This document shows, piece after piece, positions 1 through 4,896 of a DNA stretch of 7,811 nt. Under the pieces are notes generated by a model. It was not told the DNA's origin, made no database searches, and saw only the letters and a list, made by a program, of their open reading frames with translations. Made by a program: the position numbers and the translations under genes. The stretch covers positions 1 through 7,811 of the forward strand of contig JAKBCT010000039.1 of the NCBI GenBank assembly GCA_021807655.1. The letters run 5' to 3'. The stretch is from Actinomycetes bacterium (GTDB lineage: Bacteria > Actinomycetota > Acidimicrobiia > Acidimicrobiales > RAAP-2). Each line of letters starts with the position of its first letter. The first letter of the stretch is position 1.

Positions 1-825
1 CAGTACTTCGAGATCTGGGCACGCGCCAACGACGTCGTTTTTCGTTTCGAACCGGCCGACGACTACGCCGGACACCCGGCCGATCCCCCGGGCGACGTCG
101 CACGGGCCTTCGACGGTGGCGAGGTCCAGCCGGGACGCCGACTCGTGCTGGCGCTGCGCTCGCCGGCGACCGGCACCATCGACGGTGCCATGGTGTGGGG
201 CTTTCGCGAGCGCCGAATTCCCAGCGACGCCACGATCGCCGTGCTGAACCAGATCATCTCGCTCGTCGAAGTCGGCCTCGAGCGCGAGTTGCTGCGCCGC
301 TCGACCGACCTCGAACTTTCCGTGTGGCACGCGCGCGCCATCCACGATCCCCTGACCGGGCTGCGCAATCGAGCGTCGCTCGCCGACACCTTCTACCAGT
401 TGGCCTCGTTCGATGACCGCAACCCGGTGCCACAGATGGCGGCCGTGATGGTCGACGTCGACCACTTCAAAGCGGTCAACGACACGTTCGGGCACGCCGT
501 CGGCGACGTCGTGATTCAGCGCGTCGCTCGGGCCATCGCCGAGAGCGTGCGTCCGAGTGACTCGTCGTTTCGCCTCGGCGGTGAGGAGTTCCTGGTGCTC
601 ATCTCCAACGTGGACGCCGAAACGGCTCGACGCGCCGCCGAGCGAATACGTGAACGGGTCGCCCATCCCTCGGTCGACGTTCCCGTGGTGAGCGTCAGCG
701 TGGGGGTGGCGTGTCGACGAGCCGGCGAAGATCTCGAGTCACTGTTGCGCCGCGGCGACGACGCACTGTACGTGGCCAAGAGCAATGGTCGCGACCGCGT
801 CGAAATGGCGGCCGACGACCGGTGA
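1..825 (+). CDS. Diguanylate cyclase, GAF-like plus GGDEF domain (N-terminus outside window)
   Basis: The frame is open from base 1 to a TGA at 823-825, giving 274 visible residues with no start in view. Visible residues 115-270 form a GGDEF domain, which makes c-di-GMP from two GTP. It opens with the family signature HDPLTGLRNR (from 115), has a metal-binding MVDVDHFKAVND stretch, and carries the active-site loop GGEEF at 193-197. An RxxD inhibitory site (RPSD, 184-187) lies exactly five residues before GGEEF, so product feedback inhibition is expected. Residues 1 to about 100 look like the end of a GAF-type sensor domain (a hydrophobic strand, then a helix rich in V, L and E leading into the cyclase); this part is tentative. 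No membrane segment is visible. It converges with the next gene with no intergenic base. A methionine codon at 145 is internal to the frame and probably not the start, because coding character continues upstream. Confidence 0.9.
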   Translation, partial: QYFEIWARANDVVFRFEPADDYAGHPADPPGDVARAFDGGEVQPGRRLVLALRSPATGTIDGAMVWGFRERRIPSDATIAVLNQIISLVEVGLERELLRRSTDLELSVWHARAIHDPLTGLRNRASLADTFYQLASFDDRNPVPQMAAVMVDVDHFKAVNDTFGHAVGDVVIQRVARAIAESVRPSDSSFRLGGEEFLVLISNVDAETARRAAERIRERVAHPSVDVPVVSVSVGVACRRAGEDLESLLRRGDDALYVAKSNGRDRVEMAADDR

Positions 826-2940
826 TCAGCCGACGGGGTCGAGCAAGGTGATGGCACGACCAAAGAACGTCGGCACCGCCGCCGCATCGACCGCGGGCGA
901 AAAGAGCGACCCCTGGCCCAAGTCACAGCCCAGTTCTCGTAGCCGGGCGTACTGGGCACGCGTCGCCACTCCCTGAACGAGCACCGTGATCGCCAGCTGT
1001 CTTCCCAGGGCCACGACGGCCTCGATCAGCGCGTGCACCGCCAACTCGTCGCGAGACGCACCCATAAACCACGGATCGATCTTGATCGTGCGGGGACGAA
1101 CGATGGTCAGGTGGCGCAACGATGAGAACCCCACGCCAAAGTTGCCAATGGCGAACGTGATTCCGCGACTCGCCAATCGTTCCATCGCCGCCCCCGGCGC
1201 GTCGTCGAGCGACGCCGACCCATCGGTCACTTCGATAACGAGCCGTTCGGGCGCCACCGCACTCGCGGCCAACTCGCGCTCGATCATCTCCTCGAACCCC
1301 GGGGCCCCGCACTGACGCGCCGAGAAATTGATCGATACGTACGCGTGGTCGCCAACGTCGGACCACGCGCGGACTTCGCGCAGGGCCTCGCGCAGGACGA
1401 AGGCGCCGAGCTCCTCGCTCAAACCGGTCTGATGGGCGAGCGTCGAGACGACGTCGGCCGACACGAGTCCGTGCACCGGGTGTCGCCACCGCGTCAGCGC
1501 CTCGAAGCCGACGACCACGAGCGTCGCGAGGTCGACGATGGGCTGGTACTGCACGGCGATCTCGCCGCGGGCCATCGCGTGACGAAGGTCGGCGCCAAGG
1601 TCGACGTGGCCGCTCGTCGCCCCACGCGCGTCGGGGGCGAAGACCGCCGCCCGGCCCTTACCGCTGCGTTTCGCTTCGTACAGCGCCGCGTCGGCGTCAC
1701 GTACGAGCGACGTGCGGTCGAGCCGGTCGCGGTCAAAGACGACGATGCCGATGCTGGCGCGTTGCTCGACCACCGCCCCGCCAATCGTGAACGGCGCGCC
1801 GAGACCGTCGAGAATGCGCGCGGCTACCGGTTCGATCTCCTCGGGCGAGCTCAGCCCTTCGGCGAGGTACAGGAACTCGTCGCCGCCGAACCGACAGAGC
1901 GTGTCCGAGGTCCGCGTCAACGACTCCATGCGCTGCGCGGTCGCCGCGAGCAACTCGTCACCCGCCACGTGACCGCGGGTGTCGTTGATCAACTTGAAGT
2001 CGTCGAGGTCGATGAGCATCACCGCGCCGTAGCCGCCGTGGCGGTCAACCCGCTCGAAGGCGTGGGTGAGGCGATCGTCGAAGAGTGCGCGATTGGCCAA
2101 CCCGGTCAAGGGATCGTGCAGGGCCCGGTGCGCGAGCTGATCGGTCAACTCACGTTCTTCGGTGACGTCTCGTTCGGAACTGACGTAGTAGAGGGGAGTG
2201 CCCTGCTCATCTCGAGCGGTCGACTTGGCGACTTCGACAACCACGACGCGGCCACCGCGCTGGACGTAGCGTTTCACGTAGCGCACCCGATCAACTTCGC
2301 CCGACACGAGTTGGCGGTGCACCGACTCGGTGATGCCGACGTCGGCGGGGTGCGTAAAGGTGGAAGAGTCACGACCGAGCAGCTCGTCGCGCCCCAAGCC
2401 AAGCATCTCGCAGAAGGCGTCGTTGACCGCCAGGCACCGGTCGTCGAGATCAGTGAAGGCCATCGGCGCCATATTGTCCTCGAATGCGAGGCGGAACCGC
2501 TGCTCGATTTCGTCGCGGGCTCGGGCCGTGGCGCGATCGGCACTGTCGTCGCGCATGAGCACGATGATCCACGGCTGACCACCGAGGACGATCGGCGCGA
2601 GCGCGATGTCGACGGCCAACTCGCTACCGTCGTGGCGCCGCAGCGTCAGGTTGAGGCGGCGACCCATCGTGCGCACGCGACCCGCGGAGGCGAAGTTCCG
2701 GCGTAGACCGACGTGCGCGTCGCGGTAACGCTCGGGAAGCAGGACCTCGACGGAACGACCAACGAGTTCGTCGAGCTCGTAGCCCGCCAGCGCGAGAAAG
2801 AGCGGGTTCGCGTGGCGAACTATCCCACCCTCGTCGACGAAGGCGATGCCGTCGGGCAGGACGTGCAGGAGTCGATCCCACGTGAGCGGATGCTGCTCGA
2901 GAAAGTCAATGAATGCCTGGCGCTCGGGATTCGTCGACAT
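826..2940 (-). CDS. PAS-PAS-GGDEF-EAL c-di-GMP protein with degenerate EAL domain
   Basis: This is a 704-residue protein. PAS domain 1 spans about 20-130 (with a motif like PERYRDAH..LRRNF), PAS domain 2 about 145-262, GGDEF about 273-437 and EAL about 448-695. No signal peptide or membrane segment is seen, so it is probably a cytoplasmic sensor. The GGDEF domain looks active: HDPLTGLANR, GGDEF at 352-356, and an RxxD inhibitory site (RTSD 343-346) five residues before it. The EAL domain keeps E480 (EAL), N538, E570, K620 and Q676. However, the usual DDFGTG loop reads GNFGVG (599-604), losing both aspartates, and the usual EGVE reads QGVA (656-659). Phosphodiesterase activity is therefore doubtful; the domain may bind c-di-GMP or act structurally. 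I chose ATG at 2940 because AAGGGGA (2957-2951) lies 10 bases upstream. A TTG at 3012 in the same frame is an alternative, adding 24 residues without domain character. No partner gene shares its operon. Confidence 0.92.
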   Translation of the reverse strand: MSTNPERQAFIDFLEQHPLTWDRLLHVLPDGIAFVDEGGIVRHANPLFLALAGYELDELVGRSVEVLLPERYRDAHVGLRRNFASAGRVRTMGRRLNLTLRRHDGSELAVDIALAPIVLGGQPWIIVLMRDDSADRATARARDEIEQRFRLAFEDNMAPMAFTDLDDRCLAVNDAFCEMLGLGRDELLGRDSSTFTHPADVGITESVHRQLVSGEVDRVRYVKRYVQRGGRVVVVEVAKSTARDEQGTPLYYVSSERDVTEERELTDQLAHRALHDPLTGLANRALFDDRLTHAFERVDRHGGYGAVMLIDLDDFKLINDTRGHVAGDELLAATAQRMESLTRTSDTLCRFGGDEFLYLAEGLSSPEEIEPVAARILDGLGAPFTIGGAVVEQRASIGIVVFDRDRLDRTSLVRDADAALYEAKRSGKGRAAVFAPDARGATSGHVDLGADLRHAMARGEIAVQYQPIVDLATLVVVGFEALTRWRHPVHGLVSADVVSTLAHQTGLSEELGAFVLREALREVRAWSDVGDHAYVSINFSARQCGAPGFEEMIERELAASAVAPERLVIEVTDGSASLDDAPGAAMERLASRGITFAIGNFGVGFSSLRHLTIVRPRTIKIDPWFMGASRDELAVHALIEAVVALGRQLAITVLVQGVATRAQYARLRELGCDLGQGSLFSPAVDAAAVPTFFGRAITLLDPVG

Positions 2941-3012
2941 CGATCTTGTGTCCCCTTCGCGGCGCGAACGCCCGACGTGGCACCGGCCGTCCCCGTCGTT
3001 CGCTTCGAACAA

Positions 3013-3025
3013 CTACCGATGGTAG
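3013..3025 (-). promoter_or_regulatory. Candidate promoter -10 box within a small palindrome, for the PAS-GGDEF-EAL gene
   Basis: On the minus strand TACCAT (3024-3019) fits a TANNNT -10 element. It sits in an inverted repeat CTACC-gat-GGTAG (3013-3025), so a dimeric regulator could cover it. Transcription would begin near 3012, leaving about 72 bases of leader before ATG 2940. No convincing -35 element is visible. This is inferred from sequence only. Confidence 0.4.
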
Positions 3026-3081
3026 CCACTCGTGCGAGCGACCGATCTCCACGACCGCACCGTCCTCGGGCCCCGCGTTGC

Positions 3082-3107
3082 TGGTCACGCTACCAGTGGC
3101 GTGACCA
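3082..3107. repeat. Perfect 9-bp inverted repeat, candidate operator
   Basis: TGGTCACGC at 3082-3090 is mirrored perfectly by GCGTGACCA at 3099-3107, with an 8-base spacer. It lies in the 225-base region between the two divergent genes starting at 2940 (-) and 3166 (+), upstream of both candidate -10 boxes. No T-run follows on either strand, and no gene ends here, so a regulator-binding site is more likely than a terminator. The binding protein is unknown. Confidence 0.5.
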
Positions 3108-3152
3108 ACCGTTTGGTCCCGATGATCGCACGGCGGTGGCTCCCTCGCTCGA

Positions 3153-3158
3153 TACGCT
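3153..3158 (+). promoter_or_regulatory. Candidate -10 box for the small membrane protein
   Basis: TACGCT fits TANNNT and ends 7 bases before GTG 3166, the spacing expected if transcription starts on the start codon (leaderless mRNA). No recognisable -35 box lies at the usual distance. Confidence 0.35.
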
Positions 3159-3165
3159 GGCGGGC

Positions 3166-3492
3166 GTGGGACTTTCCACGTATCGCGGATGCACGCGCGC
3201 ACAGAAGCGGTTGGTGCTGCACGCGTACTGGTCCCGCCGTGTTACCGAGTCCGAGCAGATCACACGGGCCGCTCGCGAGTACGGCCCGTACGCGCTGGTG
3301 ATGATCGGCTTCATCACCGTTGAACTCGCCATCGTGTCGATCGCACTAGCGACCGACGGCGACCGATGGGCGTGGATCGCGGTGCTCGCAACGGCGTTCA
3401 GTGCACTCGCGACCTGGTGGACTGAGGTCTGCCGGCGCGCGACGACGCGACGCCTACCGGCCGGGGCCCACGCGGTCGCCGCGAGCGATTGA
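3166..3492 (+). CDS. Small two-helix membrane protein of unknown function
   Basis: I do not recognise the family. From GTG 3166 the product has 108 residues: a basic N-terminal part (about 1-40), a hydrophobic helix at about 42-62 (PYALVMIGFITVELAIVSIA), a short polar turn containing DGDRW, a second helix at about 68-86 ending in two tryptophans, and a basic tail (CRRATTRR). The topology is probably a hairpin with both ends in the cytoplasm by the positive-inside rule. The frame stays open far upstream (from 2713), but that part overlaps the opposite gene antisense and has no coding character. GTG 3166 was chosen because a TACGCT box ends 7 bases upstream; GTG 3136 is an alternative. There is no clear Shine-Dalgarno sequence. 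The opposite-strand frame over 3090-3551 lacks any protein-like pattern. The gene is divergent from the c-di-GMP gene, so shared control is possible but not shown. Confidence 0.6.
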   Translation: MGLSTYRGCTRAQKRLVLHAYWSRRVTESEQITRAAREYGPYALVMIGFITVELAIVSIALATDGDRWAWIAVLATAFSALATWWTEVCRRATTRRLPAGAHAVAASD

Positions 3493-3549
3493 CCCCGACC
3501 GTGCGTAAGCGACCGGCTTGGATCGATGACCGACGCCTCCGCTCGAGCC

Positions 3550-3574
3550 AATTCGCTGACCGATGACGCGAATT
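3550..3574. repeat. 7-bp inverted repeat between convergent genes
   Basis: AATTCGC (3550-3556) is mirrored by GCGAATT (3568-3574) across 11 bases. It lies in the 100-base gap between the ends of the membrane-protein gene (3492, +) and the small zinc-binding gene (3593, -). It could form a hairpin helping 3' end formation, but no T-run follows on the plus strand. Its right arm overlaps the terminator candidate tail. Confidence 0.3.
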
Positions 3575-3589
3575 AAAGGGGGCCACCCC
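3571..3589 (-). terminator. Weak rho-independent terminator for the small zinc-binding gene
   Basis: Read on the minus strand, four bases after the TAG at 3593, the sequence is GGGG-tggc-CCCC (3589-3578) followed by a T/A-rich tail TTTAATT (3577-3571). The stem is short (4 bp, or slightly more with slippage) and the tail is interrupted, so it is a weak candidate. Its position directly after the stop supports the reality of that small gene. Confidence 0.45.
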
Positions 3590-3592
3590 GTG

Positions 3593-3763
3593 CTAGAAGT
3601 CGCCGGCGGCGAACTCGCGACAGCGAAGACAACTTGCCTCACGGGTCACCGGGTCACCCCGGACGCTGAGTCCGCACAGCGTGGTCGTCTGGGCACCGAG
3701 GCGGCGGTAGTGAACGTCGTCGTAGTAGTCGCTAGCCGCCTTCACCGCTACGAGTCCCTCCAC
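3593..3763 (-). CDS. Putative small zinc-binding (H-C-CxxC) protein
   Basis: No family is assigned with certainty. From GTG 3763 the protein has 56 residues. Its C-terminal half carries H18, C30 (TLCG), C45 and C48 (CLRC), spaced as in small one-zinc modules; the TLCG...CxxC pattern recalls short actinobacterial and phage hypothetical proteins. The frame is open further upstream to 3982, but that part runs through tRNA-Arg and an arginine-rich stretch that looks non-coding. ATG 3889 (98 residues) is the main alternative start. GTG 3763 is preferred because TACAGT (3776-3771) ends 7 bases before it, as in a leaderless transcript. A terminator-like hairpin follows the stop. The gene stands alone between tRNA-Arg(UCG) and the convergent membrane-protein gene. 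Its role is unknown; nucleic-acid or protein binding would be a guess. Confidence 0.5.
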   Translation of the reverse strand: MEGLVAVKAASDYYDDVHYRRLGAQTTTLCGLSVRGDPVTREASCLRCREFAAGDF

Positions 3764-3770
3764 GGTCTCG

Positions 3771-3776
3771 ACTGTA
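3771..3776 (-). promoter_or_regulatory. Candidate -10 box for the small zinc-binding gene
   Basis: On the minus strand TACAGT (3776-3771) is 7 bases from GTG 3763, consistent with leaderless transcription. No -35 motif is evident. A GC-rich hairpin lies about 25 bases further upstream. Confidence 0.35.
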
Positions 3777-3800
3777 CTCAACGAGGTAGGCGGCACCCGA

Positions 3801-3820
3801 CGGTTGCGGCGGCGCAACCG
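3801..3820. repeat. 8-bp stem, 4-base loop hairpin
   Basis: CGGTTGCG (3801-3808) pairs perfectly with CGCAACCG (3813-3820) around loop GCGG. It lies between tRNA-Arg(UCG) and the candidate -10 box of the small zinc-binding gene. There is no T-run, so it could end tRNA transcription without being a classical terminator, or serve as a binding site. Confidence 0.4.
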
Positions 3821-3900
3821 AAAGCGGACTAGTCGGTATCTGTCACGCGCGCCGTTCGGTGCGGCGAGCCCTACCGGATCGGCCGTCATCTCGTACTCGG

Positions 3901-3973
3901 TGCGGCTGGAGGGATTCGAACCCCCGACCCTCGGTTCCGAAGACCGATGCTCTATCCGCTGAGCTACAGCCGC
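3901..3973 (-). tRNA. tRNA-Arg (anticodon UCG)
   Basis: This is a 73-nt cloverleaf read on the minus strand: acceptor GCGGCTG/CAGCCGC, D arm GCTC/GAGC, anticodon stem TCGGT/ACCGA with loop CTTCGGA (anticodon TCG, reading CGA and, by wobble, CGG), variable loop GGGTC, T arm GGGGG-TTCGAAT-CCCTC, discriminator A. CCA is not encoded (the genome reads CCG after the discriminator), so CCA must be added enzymatically. It is nearly identical to the tRNA at 4768-4841. The two differ by the first anticodon base and a one-base D-loop insertion. Their 3' halves plus five flanking bases (3896-3939 and 4763-4806) are a 44-bp perfect direct repeat. Confidence 0.97.
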
Positions 3974-3991
3974 GTCGCCCAATCAGCCACG

Positions 3992-3997
3992 AGGCTA
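3992..3997 (-). promoter_or_regulatory. Candidate -10 box for tRNA-Arg(UCG)
   Basis: TAGCCT on the minus strand (3997-3992) lies 18 bases from the mature 5' end at 3973. This would leave a short leader of about 12 bases for RNase P removal. No clear -35 box is seen. Confidence 0.3.
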
Positions 3998-4020
3998 GTT
4001 GGTAGGTGGGCGAGACCGGA

Positions 4021-4050
4021 CGCCCCGACGGGCGAGTTGCTCGCCGGGCG
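4021..4050. repeat. GC-rich nested hairpin
   Basis: GGCGAG (4031-4036) pairs with CTCGCC (4040-4045) around TTG, and outer CGCC (4021-4024) can pair with GGCG (4047-4050). A competing fold CGCCC/GGGCG (4021-4034) is possible. It lies in the 282-base gene-free stretch 3974-4255 between tRNA-Arg(UCG) and the VOC gene. Apart from this, a 5-bp GACCG/CGGTC hairpin at 4067-4079, the repeat at 4120-4144 and promoter candidates, I see nothing in that stretch. Confidence 0.3.
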
Positions 4051-4119
4051 CCATCGACCGACCAACGACCGTGACGGTCCCACCACATCCTCCCTATTGA
4101 TCCGACGGGGAAGCGGTCT

Positions 4120-4144
4120 CGGTGGCCCGTAACCACGGCCACCG
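4120..4144. repeat. Perfect 8-bp inverted repeat upstream of the VOC gene
   Basis: CGGTGGCC (4120-4127) is mirrored by GGCCACCG (4137-4144) across 9 bases. It ends 63 bases before the candidate -10 box at 4208 and about 110 bases before the start codon. An operator or an RNA hairpin is possible; no T-run follows. Confidence 0.4.
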
Positions 4145-4207
4145 CGACGCCGTCAGGCTTCGCTCGGCGCGTCACCTCTCGTCGCGCGGTCCGCCGGCGT
4201 GGTTCGT

Positions 4208-4213
4208 TACCAT
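4208..4213 (+). promoter_or_regulatory. Candidate -10 box for the VOC gene
   Basis: TACCAT fits TANNNT and is part of the 8-bp palindrome ACCATGGT (4209-4216). A start near 4220 would give a leader of about 36 bases containing the Shine-Dalgarno sequence AGAAGG just before ATG 4256. No -35 motif is visible. Confidence 0.35.
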
Positions 4214-4255
4214 GGTGTCCGCGACCGTCGCGCGGGTGCAACGAAGAAGGCAGCG

Positions 4256-4687
4256 ATGACCAGAGTCAGCACGTACCTGAACTTTCCCGGACAGAGTGAA
4301 GAGGCGCTCACGTACTATCGAGACCTCTTTTCCACGCGCTTCGTTGGCCCAATCCTGCGATTTGGTGACATGTCGATACCGGGAGCGCCCGAGCTCTCGC
4401 ACGAGGACGCCGACAAGATCATGCACATGGAGGTGGAGATCGCGGCCGGCCACGTTCTGATGGCGACCGACACATTGGCGTCGATGGGTCAGCACGTGCG
4501 CGTCGGTAACAATACGACCATCGTGGTGGAGTGTGACGACGCCACCGAAGTCGATCGACTGTACGCCGGACTAGCGGCGGGCGTCGAGGAGACGGCACCG
4601 TCGATCCAGCCGTGGGGCCAGTACTGGTCGACGTGCCTCGATCGCTTCGGTATCCGATGGATGATCACGACGGCAATGGAGGCGTAG
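4256..4687 (+). CDS. PhnB-like VOC (glyoxalase/bleomycin-resistance fold) protein
   Basis: The product has 143 residues, the usual length for the PhnB/3-demethylubiquinone-methyltransferase-like branch of the vicinal oxygen chelate superfamily. Recognisable landmarks are the opening STYLNFPGQSEEALTYYRDLF (5-25), KIMHMEVEIAAGHVLMATD (54-72), and the end SIQPWGQYWSTCLDRFGIRWMI (116-137), matching the family pattern of W G followed by D[RK]FG..W. These give two beta-alpha-beta-beta-beta units and probably a dimer. Substrate and reaction are not known for most members; the name PhnB does not imply phosphonate metabolism. ATG 4256 was chosen because AGAAGG (4245-4250) lies five bases upstream and the family homology starts there; an in-frame ATG at 4199 would add 19 residues without family character. 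The gene stands alone between two minus-strand tRNA-Arg genes. Confidence 0.9.
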   Translation: MTRVSTYLNFPGQSEEALTYYRDLFSTRFVGPILRFGDMSIPGAPELSHEDADKIMHMEVEIAAGHVLMATDTLASMGQHVRVGNNTTIVVECDDATEVDRLYAGLAAGVEETAPSIQPWGQYWSTCLDRFGIRWMITTAMEA

Positions 4688-4767
4688 TCGCGTCCCGCGG
4701 CGCCATTGTCCCGCGTCCCCGAGGCGACTCGCGCTGGGGCGATAGCCGTCGACGCCAGTCCTCTCGG

Positions 4768-4841
4768 TGCGGCTGGAGGGATTCGAACCCCCGACCCTCG
4801 GTTCCGTAGACCGATGCTCTAATCCGCTGAGCTACAGCCGC
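4768..4841 (-). tRNA. tRNA-Arg (anticodon ACG)
   Basis: This is a 74-nt cloverleaf on the minus strand with the same acceptor, D, anticodon and T stems as the tRNA at 3901-3973. The anticodon loop is CTACGGA (anticodon ACG). With A34 deaminated to inosine it would read CGU, CGC and CGA. One extra T in the D loop explains the extra base. The discriminator is A and CCA is not encoded. It converges with the VOC gene (80 bases apart) and is divergent from the M20D gene. Confidence 0.97.
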
Positions 4842-4858
4842 AGTGATGCAGGCCCACC

Positions 4859-4864
4859 ATCCTA
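4859..4864 (-). promoter_or_regulatory. Candidate -10 box for tRNA-Arg(ACG)
   Basis: TAGGAT on the minus strand (4864-4859) lies 17 bases from the mature 5' end at 4841, almost the same spacing as the candidate for the other tRNA-Arg. No -35 box is evident. Confidence 0.3.
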
Positions 4865-4884
4865 CCTCGTCGACGAACTGGCCC

Positions 4885-4890
4885 TACCAT
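4885..4890 (+). promoter_or_regulatory. Candidate -10 box for the M20D amidohydrolase
   Basis: TACCAT ends 6 bases before GTG 4897, which suggests that the transcript begins on the start codon. The box also lies 20 bases from the divergent tRNA -10 candidate at 4859-4864, so the two promoters may interfere. Confidence 0.45.
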
Positions 4891-4896
4891 GCGTAC

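Noticed and set aside
1345..2706. Long plus-strand open frame (453 codons) antisense to the GGDEF-EAL gene
   Set aside because: The opposite strand encodes clear PAS, GGDEF and EAL motifs. Long antisense frames are expected in GC-rich genes, and this one shows no domain pattern.
2941..3012. Earlier TTG start for the GGDEF-EAL protein at 3012
   Set aside because: It lies six bases after a TACCAT box, so a leaderless TTG start is conceivable, but TTG is rarely used on leaderless mRNA and ATG 2940 has a Shine-Dalgarno sequence. Not excluded.
3764..3982. N-terminal extension of the small zinc-binding protein to 3982
   Set aside because: The first part is a translation of tRNA-Arg(UCG) and the next part is arginine-rich without pattern; a later start with a -10-like box fits better.
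3843..4241. Minus-strand frame of 132 codons through tRNA-Arg(UCG)
   Set aside because: It translates the tRNA and low-complexity flanking DNA; no start signal or domain is visible.
4199..4255. Earlier ATG start for the VOC protein at 4199
   Set aside because: It overlaps the candidate -10 box and adds residues outside the family; ATG 4256 has AGAAGG at good spacing.
4692..4715. Short direct repeat GTCCCGCG (4692-4699 and 4708-4715) after the VOC gene
   Set aside because: Eight GC-rich bases repeated once are likely by chance here, and no terminator or known site structure is associated.
3896..4806. tRNA-derived direct repeats as att sites of an integrated element
   Set aside because: Both copies are complete, functional-looking tRNAs with different anticodons, and the segment between holds only one gene and no integrase.
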